Positions 1-7,950 of a stretch of 33,245 bases of DNA are shown here, in pieces; within the stretch, counting starts at the first letter, position 1; each line of letters starts with the position of its first letter. A model generated the notes under the pieces. It saw only the letters and a list, made by a program, of their open reading frames with translations, was not told the origin of the DNA and searched no databases. The DNA comes from Muribaculum sp. Its GTDB lineage: Bacteria > Bacillota > Clostridia > Lachnospirales > Lachnospiraceae. The stretch lies in the NCBI GenBank assembly GCA_023663505.1, contig JAMPHH010000032.1:1-33245 (forward strand), written 5' to 3'. The translations under genes were made by a program, and so were the position numbers.

Positions 1-51
1 AGCAGAGGACTGAAAATCCTCGTGTCACTGGTTCGATTCCGGTTCTGGGCA
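1..51 (+). tRNA. tRNA-Phe (GAA), 3' part only
   Basis: The window opens inside this tRNA. The anticodon stem GAGGA/TCCTC encloses loop CTGAAAA, so the anticodon is GAA (Phe). The T arm is ACTGG-TTCGATT-CCGGT and the 3' acceptor strand TCTGGGC with discriminator A ends at 51. CCA is not encoded. The acceptor 5' strand and most of the D arm lie outside the window. Confidence 0.93.
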
Positions 52-70
52 TTTGCTGTATGCAAAATTT

Positions 71-143
71 GGAGCACTAGCTCAGTCGGTAGAGCACCTG
101 ACTTTTAATCAGGTTGTCAGGGGTTCGAATCCCCTGTGCTTCA
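71..143 (+). tRNA. tRNA-Lys (TTT)
   Basis: Complete cloverleaf of 73 nt. The acceptor GGAGCAC pairs with GTGCTTC, the anticodon stem CCTGA/TCAGG holds loop CTTTTAA with anticodon TTT, and the T arm is AGGGG-TTCGAAT-CCCCT. The discriminator is A143 and CCA is not encoded. It follows tRNA-Phe by 19 nt, so the two are probably co-transcribed and processed. Confidence 0.97.
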
Positions 144-160
144 CTATCAAGATAAGGGTA

Positions 161-201
161 AGCGAAAAACCTAGTATTTTGCAGGGCTTTTCGCTATTTT
201 T
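161..201 (+). terminator. Rho-independent terminator of the tRNA cluster
   Basis: A perfect 8-bp inverted repeat AGCGAAAA (161-168) / TTTTCGCT (188-195) is followed by ATTTTT. The loop of 19 nt is long for a terminator, but the stem plus U-run position directly after tRNA-Lys fits. Confidence 0.6.
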
Positions 202-253
202 ATATCTGTGCGATAAAAAATAACTTTTAGTGCTATTTTTTTTTAGCTTGCCG

Positions 254-262
254 TGATATAAT
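254..262 (+). promoter_or_regulatory. Extended -10 promoter for the L,D-transpeptidase gene
   Basis: TGATATAAT (254-262) is a perfect extended -10 box (TGnTATAAT). No good -35 hexamer sits 17 bp upstream, as is usual for extended -10 promoters. The predicted transcript start near 269 gives a 5' leader of about 57 nt to the ATG at 326. Confidence 0.55.
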
Positions 263-325
263 TATACTGGATTTTTGTCCTTGATACAGCAAGGCGCAAA
301 AAGGGAAATACATTTAGAAGGTTTT

Positions 326-1828
326 ATGAAAGACATGGAAAAAGACGTAAACGGCAATCAGACAAAAGGTAATCATACGGGAAGAAAAATCGCTATAGCG
401 TTGGCAGGGCTTTTGGCGGCTATTTTGATCAGTGCTTATATTTCCGTAGCTGTTTATTACAGCGGGCATTTTTACCCGAGAACGGAGATTAATGGTCAGG
501 ACTTTACCAATGCAGACAAAATCTCTGTTTCAGCGGCAATGCTGTTACAGATGCAGGATTATCAACTGAGAATCATCGGGCGGGATTTGGATAGCTTGGA
601 AAATGTGGAGCTGCTGTGCATCTCGGCGTTGGAGGTGGATTTGAAGACTTCTGTTGATGATGCGGATATTCAAGCTATATTGCACACGCAAAAGAGTTGG
701 CTTTGGCCCATTTATCTGTGGGGCGGTCATGTTCATGCCTTGTCGGGGAATGTGGAGATCAACGAGGATAAATTGGCGGCTATTTTGGCACAACAGCCTT
801 TTCTACAGGAAGAAAATATGAAGATTCCCAAGGACGCCTATATTGATGGGTATTCCGAGGTGGAAAACAGGTTTATTCTTGTTCCGGAGGTAGAAGGGAC
901 ACAGGTGGATTCAGATGCCGTACAGGAGCGTATTCATCAGGCAATTGTACAGCAATTGGGTCATATAGATTTGGAGGAGCAGGGCTGTTACATGGAGCCC
1001 CTTGTGACCGCACGGGACACAGAGCTGCAGCAAAATATTGCACAGGCAACAAAATGGCTTGCCACGGAGATTACTTATGATTGGAATGCCACAGAGGTAG
1101 TGTTGAACAAGGAGCGGATCAAGGACTGGATTATGCTGGACAACGGAAAATTATCCTTGGTTGAAAGTGCCATTGAGGAATTTGTGGCGGAAAATGCATC
1201 GGAATATGATACTTATGGCAAAACCAGAATTTTTCACACAACGATGGGCTATGACTTAAGCCTGCCGAGTGGCGCCTTTGGCTGGCTCACAGATCGGGAG
1301 GCTGAGGTCGAGAAGCTGACAGAGCTGATCAACGCAGGAAGCGTGTGCAGCAGGGAACCGGAATATGTCAGCAAGGCACCTTGGAAGGGCATGAATGATA
1401 TTGGTAACAGCTATGTGGAGGCGGATTTGACACATCAGCATTTATATTTGTATCAAAGCGGTGAGCTTGTGCTGGAGACAGATTTTGTATCGGGAATTGC
1501 GACACGAAGCGATTGCATCACGCCGGAGGGGGTATTCGGACTGACCTATAAGACAACCAACGCTGTTCTTCGAGGGGCGGATTACGAGACACCAGTGAAT
1601 TATTGGATGCCTTTTCATGGCAATTTCGGTATGCATGACGCCACATGGAGAGACGCCTTTGGCGGGGATATCTATCTTACGGACGGTTCTCATGGCTGTC
1701 TAAATCTGCCATTGGACAAGGCGGGAGAGATCTACCAGTATGTGTCCACGGGATTTCCGGTGATTTGTTACTACTATCCCCCGGGTGTGCTGCCGGAGGA
1801 GACCTACGAAAATGAGTATGATGAATAA
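326..1828 (+). CDS. Membrane-anchored L,D-transpeptidase (YkuD domain)
   Basis: A 500-residue cell-wall enzyme. One N-terminal membrane segment (about residues 22-45) follows a short Lys-rich cytoplasmic stretch, so the enzyme is a type II membrane protein facing the wall. The middle 250 residues resemble the peptidoglycan-binding/PG_binding_4 region usual in clostridial L,D-transpeptidases. The C-terminal third is a YkuD domain ending in the catalytic motif SHGCLN (His456, Cys458), preceded by the conserved FHGNFGMH segment. The family makes 3-3 cross-links in peptidoglycan or attaches proteins to it. An upstream in-frame TTG at 275 exists, but ATG 326 has AGAAGG just before it and the promoter -10 is at 257-262. 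It appears to have its own promoter and no clear terminator. Confidence 0.9.
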   Translation: MKDMEKDVNGNQTKGNHTGRKIAIALAGLLAAILISAYISVAVYYSGHFYPRTEINGQDFTNADKISVSAAMLLQMQDYQLRIIGRDLDSLENVELLCISALEVDLKTSVDDADIQAILHTQKSWLWPIYLWGGHVHALSGNVEINEDKLAAILAQQPFLQEENMKIPKDAYIDGYSEVENRFILVPEVEGTQVDSDAVQERIHQAIVQQLGHIDLEEQGCYMEPLVTARDTELQQNIAQATKWLATEITYDWNATEVVLNKERIKDWIMLDNGKLSLVESAIEEFVAENASEYDTYGKTRIFHTTMGYDLSLPSGAFGWLTDREAEVEKLTELINAGSVCSREPEYVSKAPWKGMNDIGNSYVEADLTHQHLYLYQSGELVLETDFVSGIATRSDCITPEGVFGLTYKTTNAVLRGADYETPVNYWMPFHGNFGMHDATWRDAFGGDIYLTDGSHGCLNLPLDKAGEIYQYVSTGFPVICYYYPPGVLPEETYENEYDE

Positions 1829-1862
1829 TGTGACAGGTTTGAAGGAAAATAATAGTTCAGTG

Positions 1863-1906
1863 GTAACAGTTTAGCCATGAAATGACTTGCAGGCTAAACG
1901 GTTGTG
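1863..1906. repeat. GTAACNGTT inverted-repeat element, copy E1
   Basis: Short dispersed element: left arm GTAACAGTTTAGCC (1863-1876), right arm GGCTAAACGGTTGTG (1892-1906). Twelve base pairs form with one mismatch around a 15-nt loop. It fills most of the gap between the transpeptidase gene and the HD-domain gene, and no U-run follows. Same family as the elements at 6121, 7682, 15123, 16229, 17551, 18377 and 22577. Confidence 0.8.
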
Positions 1907-1921
1907 AAGGAAGGGATTCAG

Positions 1922-2542
1922 ATGGGGAAGGTACAGAGGTCAGGCGCGAGGGCTGTGGCGGCAAGGCAGCGAACCGAAAAAAGCCGTGCAAAGGCGGCGG
2001 CTCGTTGGCAAAAGCATTTTGAGCGTCAGAGGGATTTGAACAGCAAGATAAAGGCGGAGGCGTCAGATATACTGCATTCGGATAATTTTCAGTCTACCAA
2101 GGCGCACATTCAGCATGGCAACATGACGGTGAATAAGCATTGCATCGATGTGGCAAAATGCAGTCTGGCTATCAGCGAAAAGCTGCATATTCCCTGTAAT
2201 CGGCGGGAGCTAATACGGGGGGCGCTGCTGCATGACTATTTCCTGTATGACTGGCACAGCAAGGAGCATGTGCAGCCTTACAAGCTGCATGGCTTTTTCC
2301 ACCCGGGAATTGCGTTGAAAAACGCTTCCAAGGAATATAAATTGACTCCTAGGGAAAAGGATATTATTAAGAAGCATATGTGGCCATTGACCGTTATTCC
2401 TCCGACCTGCAGGGAGGCGTGGATCGTGACAACGGCGGATAAATGGTGTTCCCTGTTGGAGACATTACACATACACAAGGGGCATGGGGCTAAGAAGAAT
2501 GGAGCAAAAAAGGGGATTATTAGAACAGCTTCGAGATTATAA
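1922..2542 (+). CDS. HD-domain phosphohydrolase
   Basis: A 206-residue protein. Residues 1-50 are basic and probably helical (many Arg/Lys/Ala); residues about 60-185 form an HD domain. Metal-ligand candidates are His65, the His104-Asp105 doublet (LLHDYF), His124/His127 and Asp173 (TTADKW). HD proteins of this type hydrolyse phosphoester substrates; the substrate here cannot be read from sequence. ATG 1922 is chosen over GTG 1904 because AAGGAAGGG lies 6 nt upstream and the GTG falls inside the E1 repeat. The last 44 nt overlap the next gene, which suggests translational coupling. Confidence 0.85.
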   Translation: MGKVQRSGARAVAARQRTEKSRAKAAARWQKHFERQRDLNSKIKAEASDILHSDNFQSTKAHIQHGNMTVNKHCIDVAKCSLAISEKLHIPCNRRELIRGALLHDYFLYDWHSKEHVQPYKLHGFFHPGIALKNASKEYKLTPREKDIIKKHMWPLTVIPPTCREAWIVTTADKWCSLLETLHIHKGHGAKKNGAKKGIIRTASRL

Positions 2543-3947
2543 GGAGAGTGATTATTATCCTTATCACATGCCCGGACACAAGAGGCGGCAGTTGGGAGAG
2601 CTGCCGGAGGATATTCTGGGACTGGACATCACGGAGATTGACGGCTTTGATAATCTGCATCAGGCGGAAGGGATTTTGCGGCGGCTTCAGGAGGAGGCGA
2701 ATGAGCTATATCAGGCGGAGGAGACCTTTTATCTGATAAATGGCAGCACAGGAGGGATCTTGAGCGCTGTCAGCGCTGTTTTGCCGGAGGGCGGACATCT
2801 GCTCATGGCAAGAAACAGTCACAAGGCTGTCTATCATGCGGCGTATTTGCGCAAGCTAAAGCTGACTTATATATATCCTGCAAGGGTGCAGGGGTTTGAT
2901 TTCTTCGAGGCGGTGACTGCGGAGCAGGTGGAGCAGGCATTAGAGCAGGAACCGGACATCGGGACGGTTTTGATCGTATCGCCCACCTATGAGGGGCGCA
3001 TCGCGGATATTCGCGGAATTGCGCGGGTGGTTCACGGGAAGGGAATCCCTTTGATCGTGGACGAGGCTCACGGGGCGCATCTGGGCTTTGCCAAAGGGTT
3101 TGCGCCCGGAAGCTGTACGGAGGGTGCGGATTTAGTGATTCACAGCGTGCATAAGACATTGCCTGCATTGACACAGACGGCGCTCTTACATGTGAACGGT
3201 TCTTTGGTTGACAGGGAGCGATTGAGACGTTTTTTGCATATTTACCAAACAAGTAGTCCATCATATCTATTGATGGCGGGCATTGAGGACGCTATGAAGC
3301 TTGTAGGGCAGGGACGGGAACGTTTCGATTGGTTCTCACTGCGATATAGACAGATGCTTACACATTTACAGGAATGTCGCGCGCTGCGATTCGTGTCTTG
3401 GCAGGACGTGGAACAGGGCAGACAGGATATCGGCAAGCTTGTGATCGCCACTGACAGGGCGGGAGTGTCCGGACAATGGCTCTATGACGAGCTGAGGGAA
3501 AAATACCATTTGCAGTGCGAGATGTCCGAAAGCACTTATTGTCTTGCCATGTTTACTCTGGCAGATGGCGAGGAAGCCTATGCCCGAATGGAGCGGGCGC
3601 TGCTGCGGATTGACGGAGAGCTTGCGGGAAAGCTGTCATTGTCGCCGAAGTCGGATACTGACAGACCAAAGAGAGAATTTTCAATTCCTGATATTGCATG
3701 TTCTCTTGCGAGCGCATGGGATATGCCATATAAAATGACACGACTGTCGGATTCTGTCAATCGTCCTGTGGCGGAATTTATCAATCTTTATCCGCCGGGG
3801 ATTCCGTTGTTGGTGCCGGGAGAGGTGATGACGGAGGAGCTTTATGAGGAGATTGTGGAGGATCGGGCTCAGGGGTTGAAGGTACAGGGGATTGTGGAGC
3901 ATGAGGGTGACTGTTTTATCAAGGTGATAGACGGTCACGACTCGTAG
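2499..3947 (+). CDS. yaaO: Orn/Lys/Arg decarboxylase family PLP enzyme (YaaO/SpeA-like)
   Basis: A 482-residue fold-type I PLP enzyme. The family N-terminus YYPYHMPGHKR is at residues 19-29. DEAHGAH (188-194) contains the Asp that contacts the pyridine nitrogen, and the Schiff-base lysine is Lys219 in HSVHKTLPA. A C-terminal domain (from about 370) follows the large domain, as in short bacterial arginine/lysine decarboxylases. It probably decarboxylates arginine or lysine towards polyamines, but substrate choice is uncertain. The start at 2499 (MEQKR) fits family alignments better than ATG 2484, whose SD-like AAGGGG is only 1 nt away. In Bacillus the homolog yaaO heads the tmk-yaaQ-yaaR-holB-yaaT cluster, and the same order follows here. 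Confidence 0.88.
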   Translation: MEQKRGLLEQLRDYKESDYYPYHMPGHKRRQLGELPEDILGLDITEIDGFDNLHQAEGILRRLQEEANELYQAEETFYLINGSTGGILSAVSAVLPEGGHLLMARNSHKAVYHAAYLRKLKLTYIYPARVQGFDFFEAVTAEQVEQALEQEPDIGTVLIVSPTYEGRIADIRGIARVVHGKGIPLIVDEAHGAHLGFAKGFAPGSCTEGADLVIHSVHKTLPALTQTALLHVNGSLVDRERLRRFLHIYQTSSPSYLLMAGIEDAMKLVGQGRERFDWFSLRYRQMLTHLQECRALRFVSWQDVEQGRQDIGKLVIATDRAGVSGQWLYDELREKYHLQCEMSESTYCLAMFTLADGEEAYARMERALLRIDGELAGKLSLSPKSDTDRPKREFSIPDIACSLASAWDMPYKMTRLSDSVNRPVAEFINLYPPGIPLLVPGEVMTEELYEEIVEDRAQGLKVQGIVEHEGDCFIKVIDGHDS

Positions 3948-4004
3948 TGTTGAAGAATAGGTTTCTGAAATGTTATGAGAGGAAAATAACAGGAGTTTAT
4001 AAGT

Positions 4005-5435
4005 ATGAGAAAGACAAAGATTATCTGTACGATCGGACCTGCGAGCGAGAGCGAGGAATGCTTGAGAGAGCTGATGCAGGCGGGTATGGACGTTGCGAGA
4101 TTTAACTTTTCCCATGGAAGCAGAGAGTCGCAGAGGGAGAAGCTGGAGCGTGTGCTCAAGGTGCGTGAGGAGCTGGGGCTGCATGTGGCAACCCTGTTGG
4201 ATACCAAGGGACCTGAGATTCGTCTGAGAGATTTTGAGGGGGGAAGGGTTGAGATTGTGTCCGGTCAGAGCTTCACGCTGACCACGGAGGAGATTATGGG
4301 AACGGCGCAGAGAGCGTCCATTTCCTATAAGAATCTCAAAAATGACATATCTGTCGGAACAACGATTTTGATTGACGACGGGCTGATTGAGATGCGGGTC
4401 GAGGAGCTTCATGAGAATGATATTGTGTGCCGTGTGATAAACGGAGGATTTGTGTCTGATCACAAGGGGGTCAATGTGCCCGGCGCCATTTTATCCATGC
4501 CTTATATCAGTGAGACCGACAGGGAGGATATTATCTTTGGCGCGCAGATGGGCTATGAGTATTTGGCGGCGTCCTTTGCAAGATGTAAGGAGGATATCTT
4601 GGAGGTGCGAGAGCTCCTGCGCGAGAATGGCAGCGATATGAAGATCATCGCTAAGATTGAAAATATGCAGGGTATCCAGAATTTGGAGGAGATTCTAAGT
4701 GTCTCTGACGGTATCATGGTTGCAAGGGGCGATATGGGTGTGGAGATTCCCTTGGAGGAAGTGCCGGTACTGCAGAAGAAAATGATAAAAATGGCGAATG
4801 CACAGGGGAAGCTGGTCATCACTGCCACGCAGATGCTGGAATCTATGATCAAGAATCCCCGCCCCACCAGAGCAGAGGCGACGGATATTGCCAATGCTAT
4901 TTATGATGGAACGACGGCGATCATGCTTTCCGGTGAGAGTGCGGCGGGAATGTATCCCATTGAGGCGGTAAAGACGATGTCCCGCATTGCAGAGAGTGCG
5001 GAAAAGGATATCGATTATCTGAGCAGAATGGCCAAGATAGAAAAGATAATAAGTATGTCTCCTATATACAAAAAGAATATCACTAACGCGATCGCCCATG
5101 CCACCTGTCATACCGCGATGGATTTGGAAGCGGCTGCGATTATCACCGTGACCTTGTCCGGTTTTACGGCGGAGGCGGTGTCGCGCTTCAAGCCGAGCTG
5201 CCCTATTATCAGCTGTACTATGGCAGACCGCGTGGCGAAGCAGATGAATCTTCTGTGGGGTGTCACACCTTTGCTGATCAAGAAGGAGGAGACTACGGAG
5301 GAGCTGTTTGCAGATGCCGTGGAGGAAGCGAAGAAGGTGGGACTTGTGAAGGACGGGGATCGGGTGGTGATCACCGCGGGAGTCCCTATGGGTGTCACCG
5401 GCAATACGAATATGATCAGAGTGGTGGAAGTTTAA
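4005..5435 (+). CDS. pyk: Pyruvate kinase
   Basis: A 476-residue glycolytic enzyme converting phosphoenolpyruvate plus ADP to pyruvate plus ATP. The N-terminus RKTKIICTIGPAS, the substrate loop NFSHGS, the metal-binding segment KIENMQGIQN with downstream VARGDMGVE, and the signature ATQMLESM ... PTRAEATDIANAI are all present. The B domain (about 70-165) is complete. The extra C-terminal PEP-utiliser domain of Bacillus Pyk is absent, so this is the shorter, common form. ATG 4005 has an AGGAG about 8 nt upstream. It sits inside the yaaO-rsmI cluster, which is not its place in Bacillus. The stop codon overlaps the next start by one base (TAATG), implying coupling. Confidence 0.97.
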   Translation: MRKTKIICTIGPASESEECLRELMQAGMDVARFNFSHGSRESQREKLERVLKVREELGLHVATLLDTKGPEIRLRDFEGGRVEIVSGQSFTLTTEEIMGTAQRASISYKNLKNDISVGTTILIDDGLIEMRVEELHENDIVCRVINGGFVSDHKGVNVPGAILSMPYISETDREDIIFGAQMGYEYLAASFARCKEDILEVRELLRENGSDMKIIAKIENMQGIQNLEEILSVSDGIMVARGDMGVEIPLEEVPVLQKKMIKMANAQGKLVITATQMLESMIKNPRPTRAEATDIANAIYDGTTAIMLSGESAAGMYPIEAVKTMSRIAESAEKDIDYLSRMAKIEKIISMSPIYKKNITNAIAHATCHTAMDLEAAAIITVTLSGFTAEAVSRFKPSCPIISCTMADRVAKQMNLLWGVTPLLIKKEETTEELFADAVEEAKKVGLVKDGDRVVITAGVPMGVTGNTNMIRVVEV

Positions 5436-6052
5436 TGGGCAGAATCATTTATCTTATGGGCAAAAGCTCGTCGGGAAAGGATACGATCTTTAAGGAGCTT
5501 TTGGAGACGGGGAAAAGGGAAAATAAAGCGGGCGGCAATGCCCGCGGGAGGCTGCGCACGATTGTGCCGTACACCACCCGCCCTATCCGCGAGGGAGAGC
5601 GGGATGGTGTGGAATATCATTTTACGGACGAGGAGGGGTATCGTGAGCTTGAGGCTTCCGGTAAGGTGATTGAGCAGAGGGAATATCATACTTTTCATGG
5701 AATCTGGCGATATTTCACCGTAGATGATGGACAATTTGACCCGATGGGAGAACAGGATTATATCATGATCGGCACCTTGGAGTCCTACCAAAGTATGCGT
5801 GAGTATTTTGGCGATAAAAATGTCCTGCCAGTGCTGATTGAATTAGATGACGGAGTGCGGCTGCGGCGTGCCTTGGATAGAGAGAGCAGGCAGGGACAGC
5901 CAAGATATGAGGAGATGTGCCGACGTTTCTTGGCGGATCAGGAGGATTTCTCCGAGGAGAGGCTGAACGCGGCGGGAATCGAGAGACATTTTCACAATGA
6001 TAATCTTGAGAAATGTCTGGCGGAAATTCGGGAGTACATATGCGGGGAGTAA
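5435..6052 (+). CDS. Guanylate-kinase-like protein
   Basis: A 205-residue P-loop protein of the guanylate kinase fold. The P-loop is GKSSSGKDT (residues 9-17), with Asp where typical GMP kinases have Ser/Thr after the Lys. The GMP-binding region VPYTTRPIREGERDGVEYHF matches the family's TTRxPRxGExxGxxYxF pattern. ATG 5435 overlaps the pyk stop, and an extended upstream frame within pyk is not used. The gene holds the slot that tmk (thymidylate kinase) has in Bacillus between yaaO and yaaR. It may phosphorylate GMP, or be a paralogue with another role, since the P-loop and the lid-like insert 'GQFDPMGEQDYIM' are unusual. Confidence 0.8.
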   Translation: MGRIIYLMGKSSSGKDTIFKELLETGKRENKAGGNARGRLRTIVPYTTRPIREGERDGVEYHFTDEEGYRELEASGKVIEQREYHTFHGIWRYFTVDDGQFDPMGEQDYIMIGTLESYQSMREYFGDKNVLPVLIELDDGVRLRRALDRESRQGQPRYEEMCRRFLADQEDFSEERLNAAGIERHFHNDNLEKCLAEIREYICGE

Positions 6053-6120
6053 ACAGGTGTCTTACGAGGAAGGTCGATAGTTCATTGTCAATAGGAAAAT
6101 GCCGATATAAGTAACGGATT

Positions 6121-6197
6121 GTAACAGTTAAGCCATACGGCACCAGTGTTGCAGTTCAGCGGAAAGCGGAACTGTAACAACGGATTAAACCGTTATG
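6121..6197. repeat. GTAACNGTT element, copy E2
   Basis: Left arm GTAACAGTTAAGCC (6121-6134) and a looser right arm GGATTAAACCGTTATG (6182-6197). Inside is a second hairpin CAGTTC/GAACTG (about 6152-6173) whose sequence recurs in copy E3. The first 22 bases also match copy E6 (…GCCATACRGCA). It ends just upstream of the yaaR ribosome binding site, so it lies in the 5' leader of yaaR. Confidence 0.7.
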
Positions 6198-6212
6198 ACA
6201 GGAGGTGGGCAT

Positions 6213-6653
6213 ATGGAGATTCGCGTAAATCAAATACAGCAGCCGGCCCCCGTGGAGCAGGCACAGAATACGGCGCCCACGGACGGCAGCTTTAAATTTA
6301 TGTTGTCCAGTAACATTGCGGAGGCGGAGTTACAGGCAAGACTGAACGGTCTGATGGAAGAAATTACGATGCAGGGTGAGCGTCTTGCCAAAAAGCGTGA
6401 TGTGAAGGATATGAAGCATTATAGAGGTCTGGTGAAAGAATTTTTGAACGAGGTGGTGACGCATTCTCATTCCTTTTCCAGAGAAAACTTTTTGGACAGG
6501 CGGGGACGTCACAGGGTTTATGGAATTATCCGATTGATAGACGAGAATCTGGATCAGCTTGCACAGGAATTGATGAAGGACGAGAAGGATAATCTGGCGA
6601 TTCTGGATAAAATCGGTGAGATAAGGGGATTGTTGTTGGATATTTTCACGTAA
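6213..6653 (+). CDS. yaaR: YaaR family protein (DUF327)
   Basis: A 146-residue soluble protein of the YaaR/DUF327 family, function not established. The N-terminal 40 residues are polar and probably disordered (Gln/Pro/Ala-rich). The rest is helical, with the family pattern VKEFLNEVVTHSH ... GRHRVYGIIRLIDENL ... ILDKIGEIRGLLLDIF. ATG 6213 is preceded by a strong GGAGGTG at about 8 nt; an ATG at 6195 lies within the repeat E2 and has no SD. Placement directly before holB is the same as in Bacillus. Confidence 0.9.
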   Translation: MEIRVNQIQQPAPVEQAQNTAPTDGSFKFMLSSNIAEAELQARLNGLMEEITMQGERLAKKRDVKDMKHYRGLVKEFLNEVVTHSHSFSRENFLDRRGRHRVYGIIRLIDENLDQLAQELMKDEKDNLAILDKIGEIRGLLLDIFT

Positions 6654-6676
6654 GAGCTCTATAAGGGGAGGCACAG

Positions 6677-7672
6677 ATGGCAAGATTTACGGACATTATC
6701 GGTCAGGAACAAATTAAAGAGCATTTGCAGAACGCATTGACCTCAAAGAAGATTTCCCATGCGTATATCATCAATGGAGAGAAGTCTTCCGGCAAGGAGT
6801 ATATCGCGAGAGTGTTTGCCATGGCGCTGCAGTGTGAGAAGGGAGAGCTTGAGCCCTGTCACGAGTGTCATTCCTGCAAACAGGCTTTATCCGACAATCA
6901 GCCGGATATTATATTTGTGGGTCATGAGAAGCCCAACACGATCAGCGTAGATGATATTCGTATGCAGGTCAACAATGATGTTGCTATCAAGCCTTATAGC
7001 AGCCCGTACAAGATTTATATTATCAATGATGCGGAGAAAATGACACAGCAGGCTCAGAACGCCATCTTAAAGACCTTGGAGGAGCCGCCCGAGTACGCGG
7101 TGCTCCTGTTGCTTACCACCAATGTGAACGCCCTTCTGCCCACGATTCTAAGCCGCTGTGTGGTGTTGAACATGAAGCCTGTGGCAGATGCGAAGGTGCG
7201 CAAATATCTTATGGAGGAGCTGAAGACACCGGACTATAAGGCAGATGTATGTGTGGCTTTTGCCAGAGGAAATGTGGGCAAAGCGAAGGCGTTGGCTTCC
7301 AGTGAGGAATTTGAAAATGTGAAAAACGAGGCTTTGTCACTGTTAAAATTCATTCGGGACATGGAGCTATATGAGGTGGTGGCGGCAGTCAAGAAGATCA
7401 GTGAGTACAAGCTGGAGATCAATGATTATTTTGATATCATGGCGATCTGGTATCGGGACGTGCTGATGTTCAAGGCTACTAAGGACGCCAATAATCTGGT
7501 GTTTCGCGAGGAGCTTGGCGCACTGCGCAAGTGTGCGCAGCACAGCAGCTATGAGGGGATTGAGACGGTGCTAAATGCCTTGGAGACGGCGAAGCGAAGA
7601 CTGGACGCGAATGTGAACTTTGAACTGGTGATGGAGCTTCTGTTCCTGACGATTCAGGAGAATGCGGGGTAA
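6677..7672 (+). CDS. holB: DNA polymerase III subunit delta'
   Basis: A 331-residue clamp-loader subunit of the AAA+ family. It helps load the sliding clamp DnaN together with tau and delta. Visible are the N-terminal FTDIIGQEQIKEHL, a P-loop GEKSSGKE (34-41) with Glu replacing the Ser/Thr, a Cys4 zinc site (Cys53, 61, 64, 67), and the sensor/SRC region TILSRCVVL. The modified P-loop suggests weak or no ATP hydrolysis, as known for delta'. The ATG follows AGGGGAGG (SD). The gene is separated from yaaR by 23 nt. Confidence 0.95.
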   Translation: MARFTDIIGQEQIKEHLQNALTSKKISHAYIINGEKSSGKEYIARVFAMALQCEKGELEPCHECHSCKQALSDNQPDIIFVGHEKPNTISVDDIRMQVNNDVAIKPYSSPYKIYIINDAEKMTQQAQNAILKTLEEPPEYAVLLLLTTNVNALLPTILSRCVVLNMKPVADAKVRKYLMEELKTPDYKADVCVAFARGNVGKAKALASSEEFENVKNEALSLLKFIRDMELYEVVAAVKKISEYKLEINDYFDIMAIWYRDVLMFKATKDANNLVFREELGALRKCAQHSSYEGIETVLNALETAKRRLDANVNFELVMELLFLTIQENAG

Positions 7673-7681
7673 GGAATCGTA

Positions 7682-7714
7682 GTAACGGTTCAGCGGGGAG
7701 CCGCGCTGTAACAA
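7682..7714. repeat. GTAACNGTT element, copy E3 (short)
   Basis: GTAACGGTTCAGCGG...CCGCGCTGTAACAA, a 33-bp palindrome-like unit 9 nt after the holB stop. Its last 30 bases align with the inner hairpin of E2 (about 6151-6180) at roughly 24 of 30 positions. So it is a stripped-down member of the same family. Confidence 0.6.
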
Positions 7715-7751
7715 GTAGTATTTTTTAACAGTGGTTTTTTATACATAAATA

Positions 7752-7760
7752 TGATATAAT
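7752..7760 (+). promoter_or_regulatory. Extended -10 box, first copy, for ricT
   Basis: TGATATAAT, identical to the box upstream of the L,D-transpeptidase at 254. It would give transcription of ricT and downstream genes independent of the upstream cluster. Confidence 0.45.
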
Positions 7761-7820
7761 GACCATATTCATGAAAGGAAACGGTCGAATGGCCATCCAT
7801 CATGAGCGATGCTGTGCTCA

Positions 7821-7829
7821 TGATATAAT
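7821..7829 (+). promoter_or_regulatory. Extended -10 box, second copy, for ricT
   Basis: A second TGATATAAT exactly 69 bp after the first, overlapping the 3' arm of the hairpin at 7799-7824. If both boxes work, transcripts from the first would contain the hairpin and those from the second would not. Confidence 0.4.
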
Positions 7830-7950
7830 GATCATATTCGTGAAAGGAAACGCTCGAATGGCCATCTATCACGAGCGGAAACGTCCGAATGGTCTTGGGT
7901 GTCATGTGTAATCATGGCATGATGATAGAACTGTGTGAGGTAGATAGATT

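Larger units (their letters stand above)
7751..7893. repeat. Tandem 69-bp unit with extended -10 boxes, upstream of ricT
   Basis: A 50-bp segment at 7751-7800 recurs at 7820-7869 with four differences (period 69 bp). A third degenerate part (GGAAACGTCCGAATGG) sits at about 7876-7891. Between the copies is a 9-bp perfect hairpin ATCATGAGC (7799-7807) / GCTCATGAT (7816-7824). Each copy carries GGAAACGSTCGAATGGCCAT. Confidence 0.75.
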
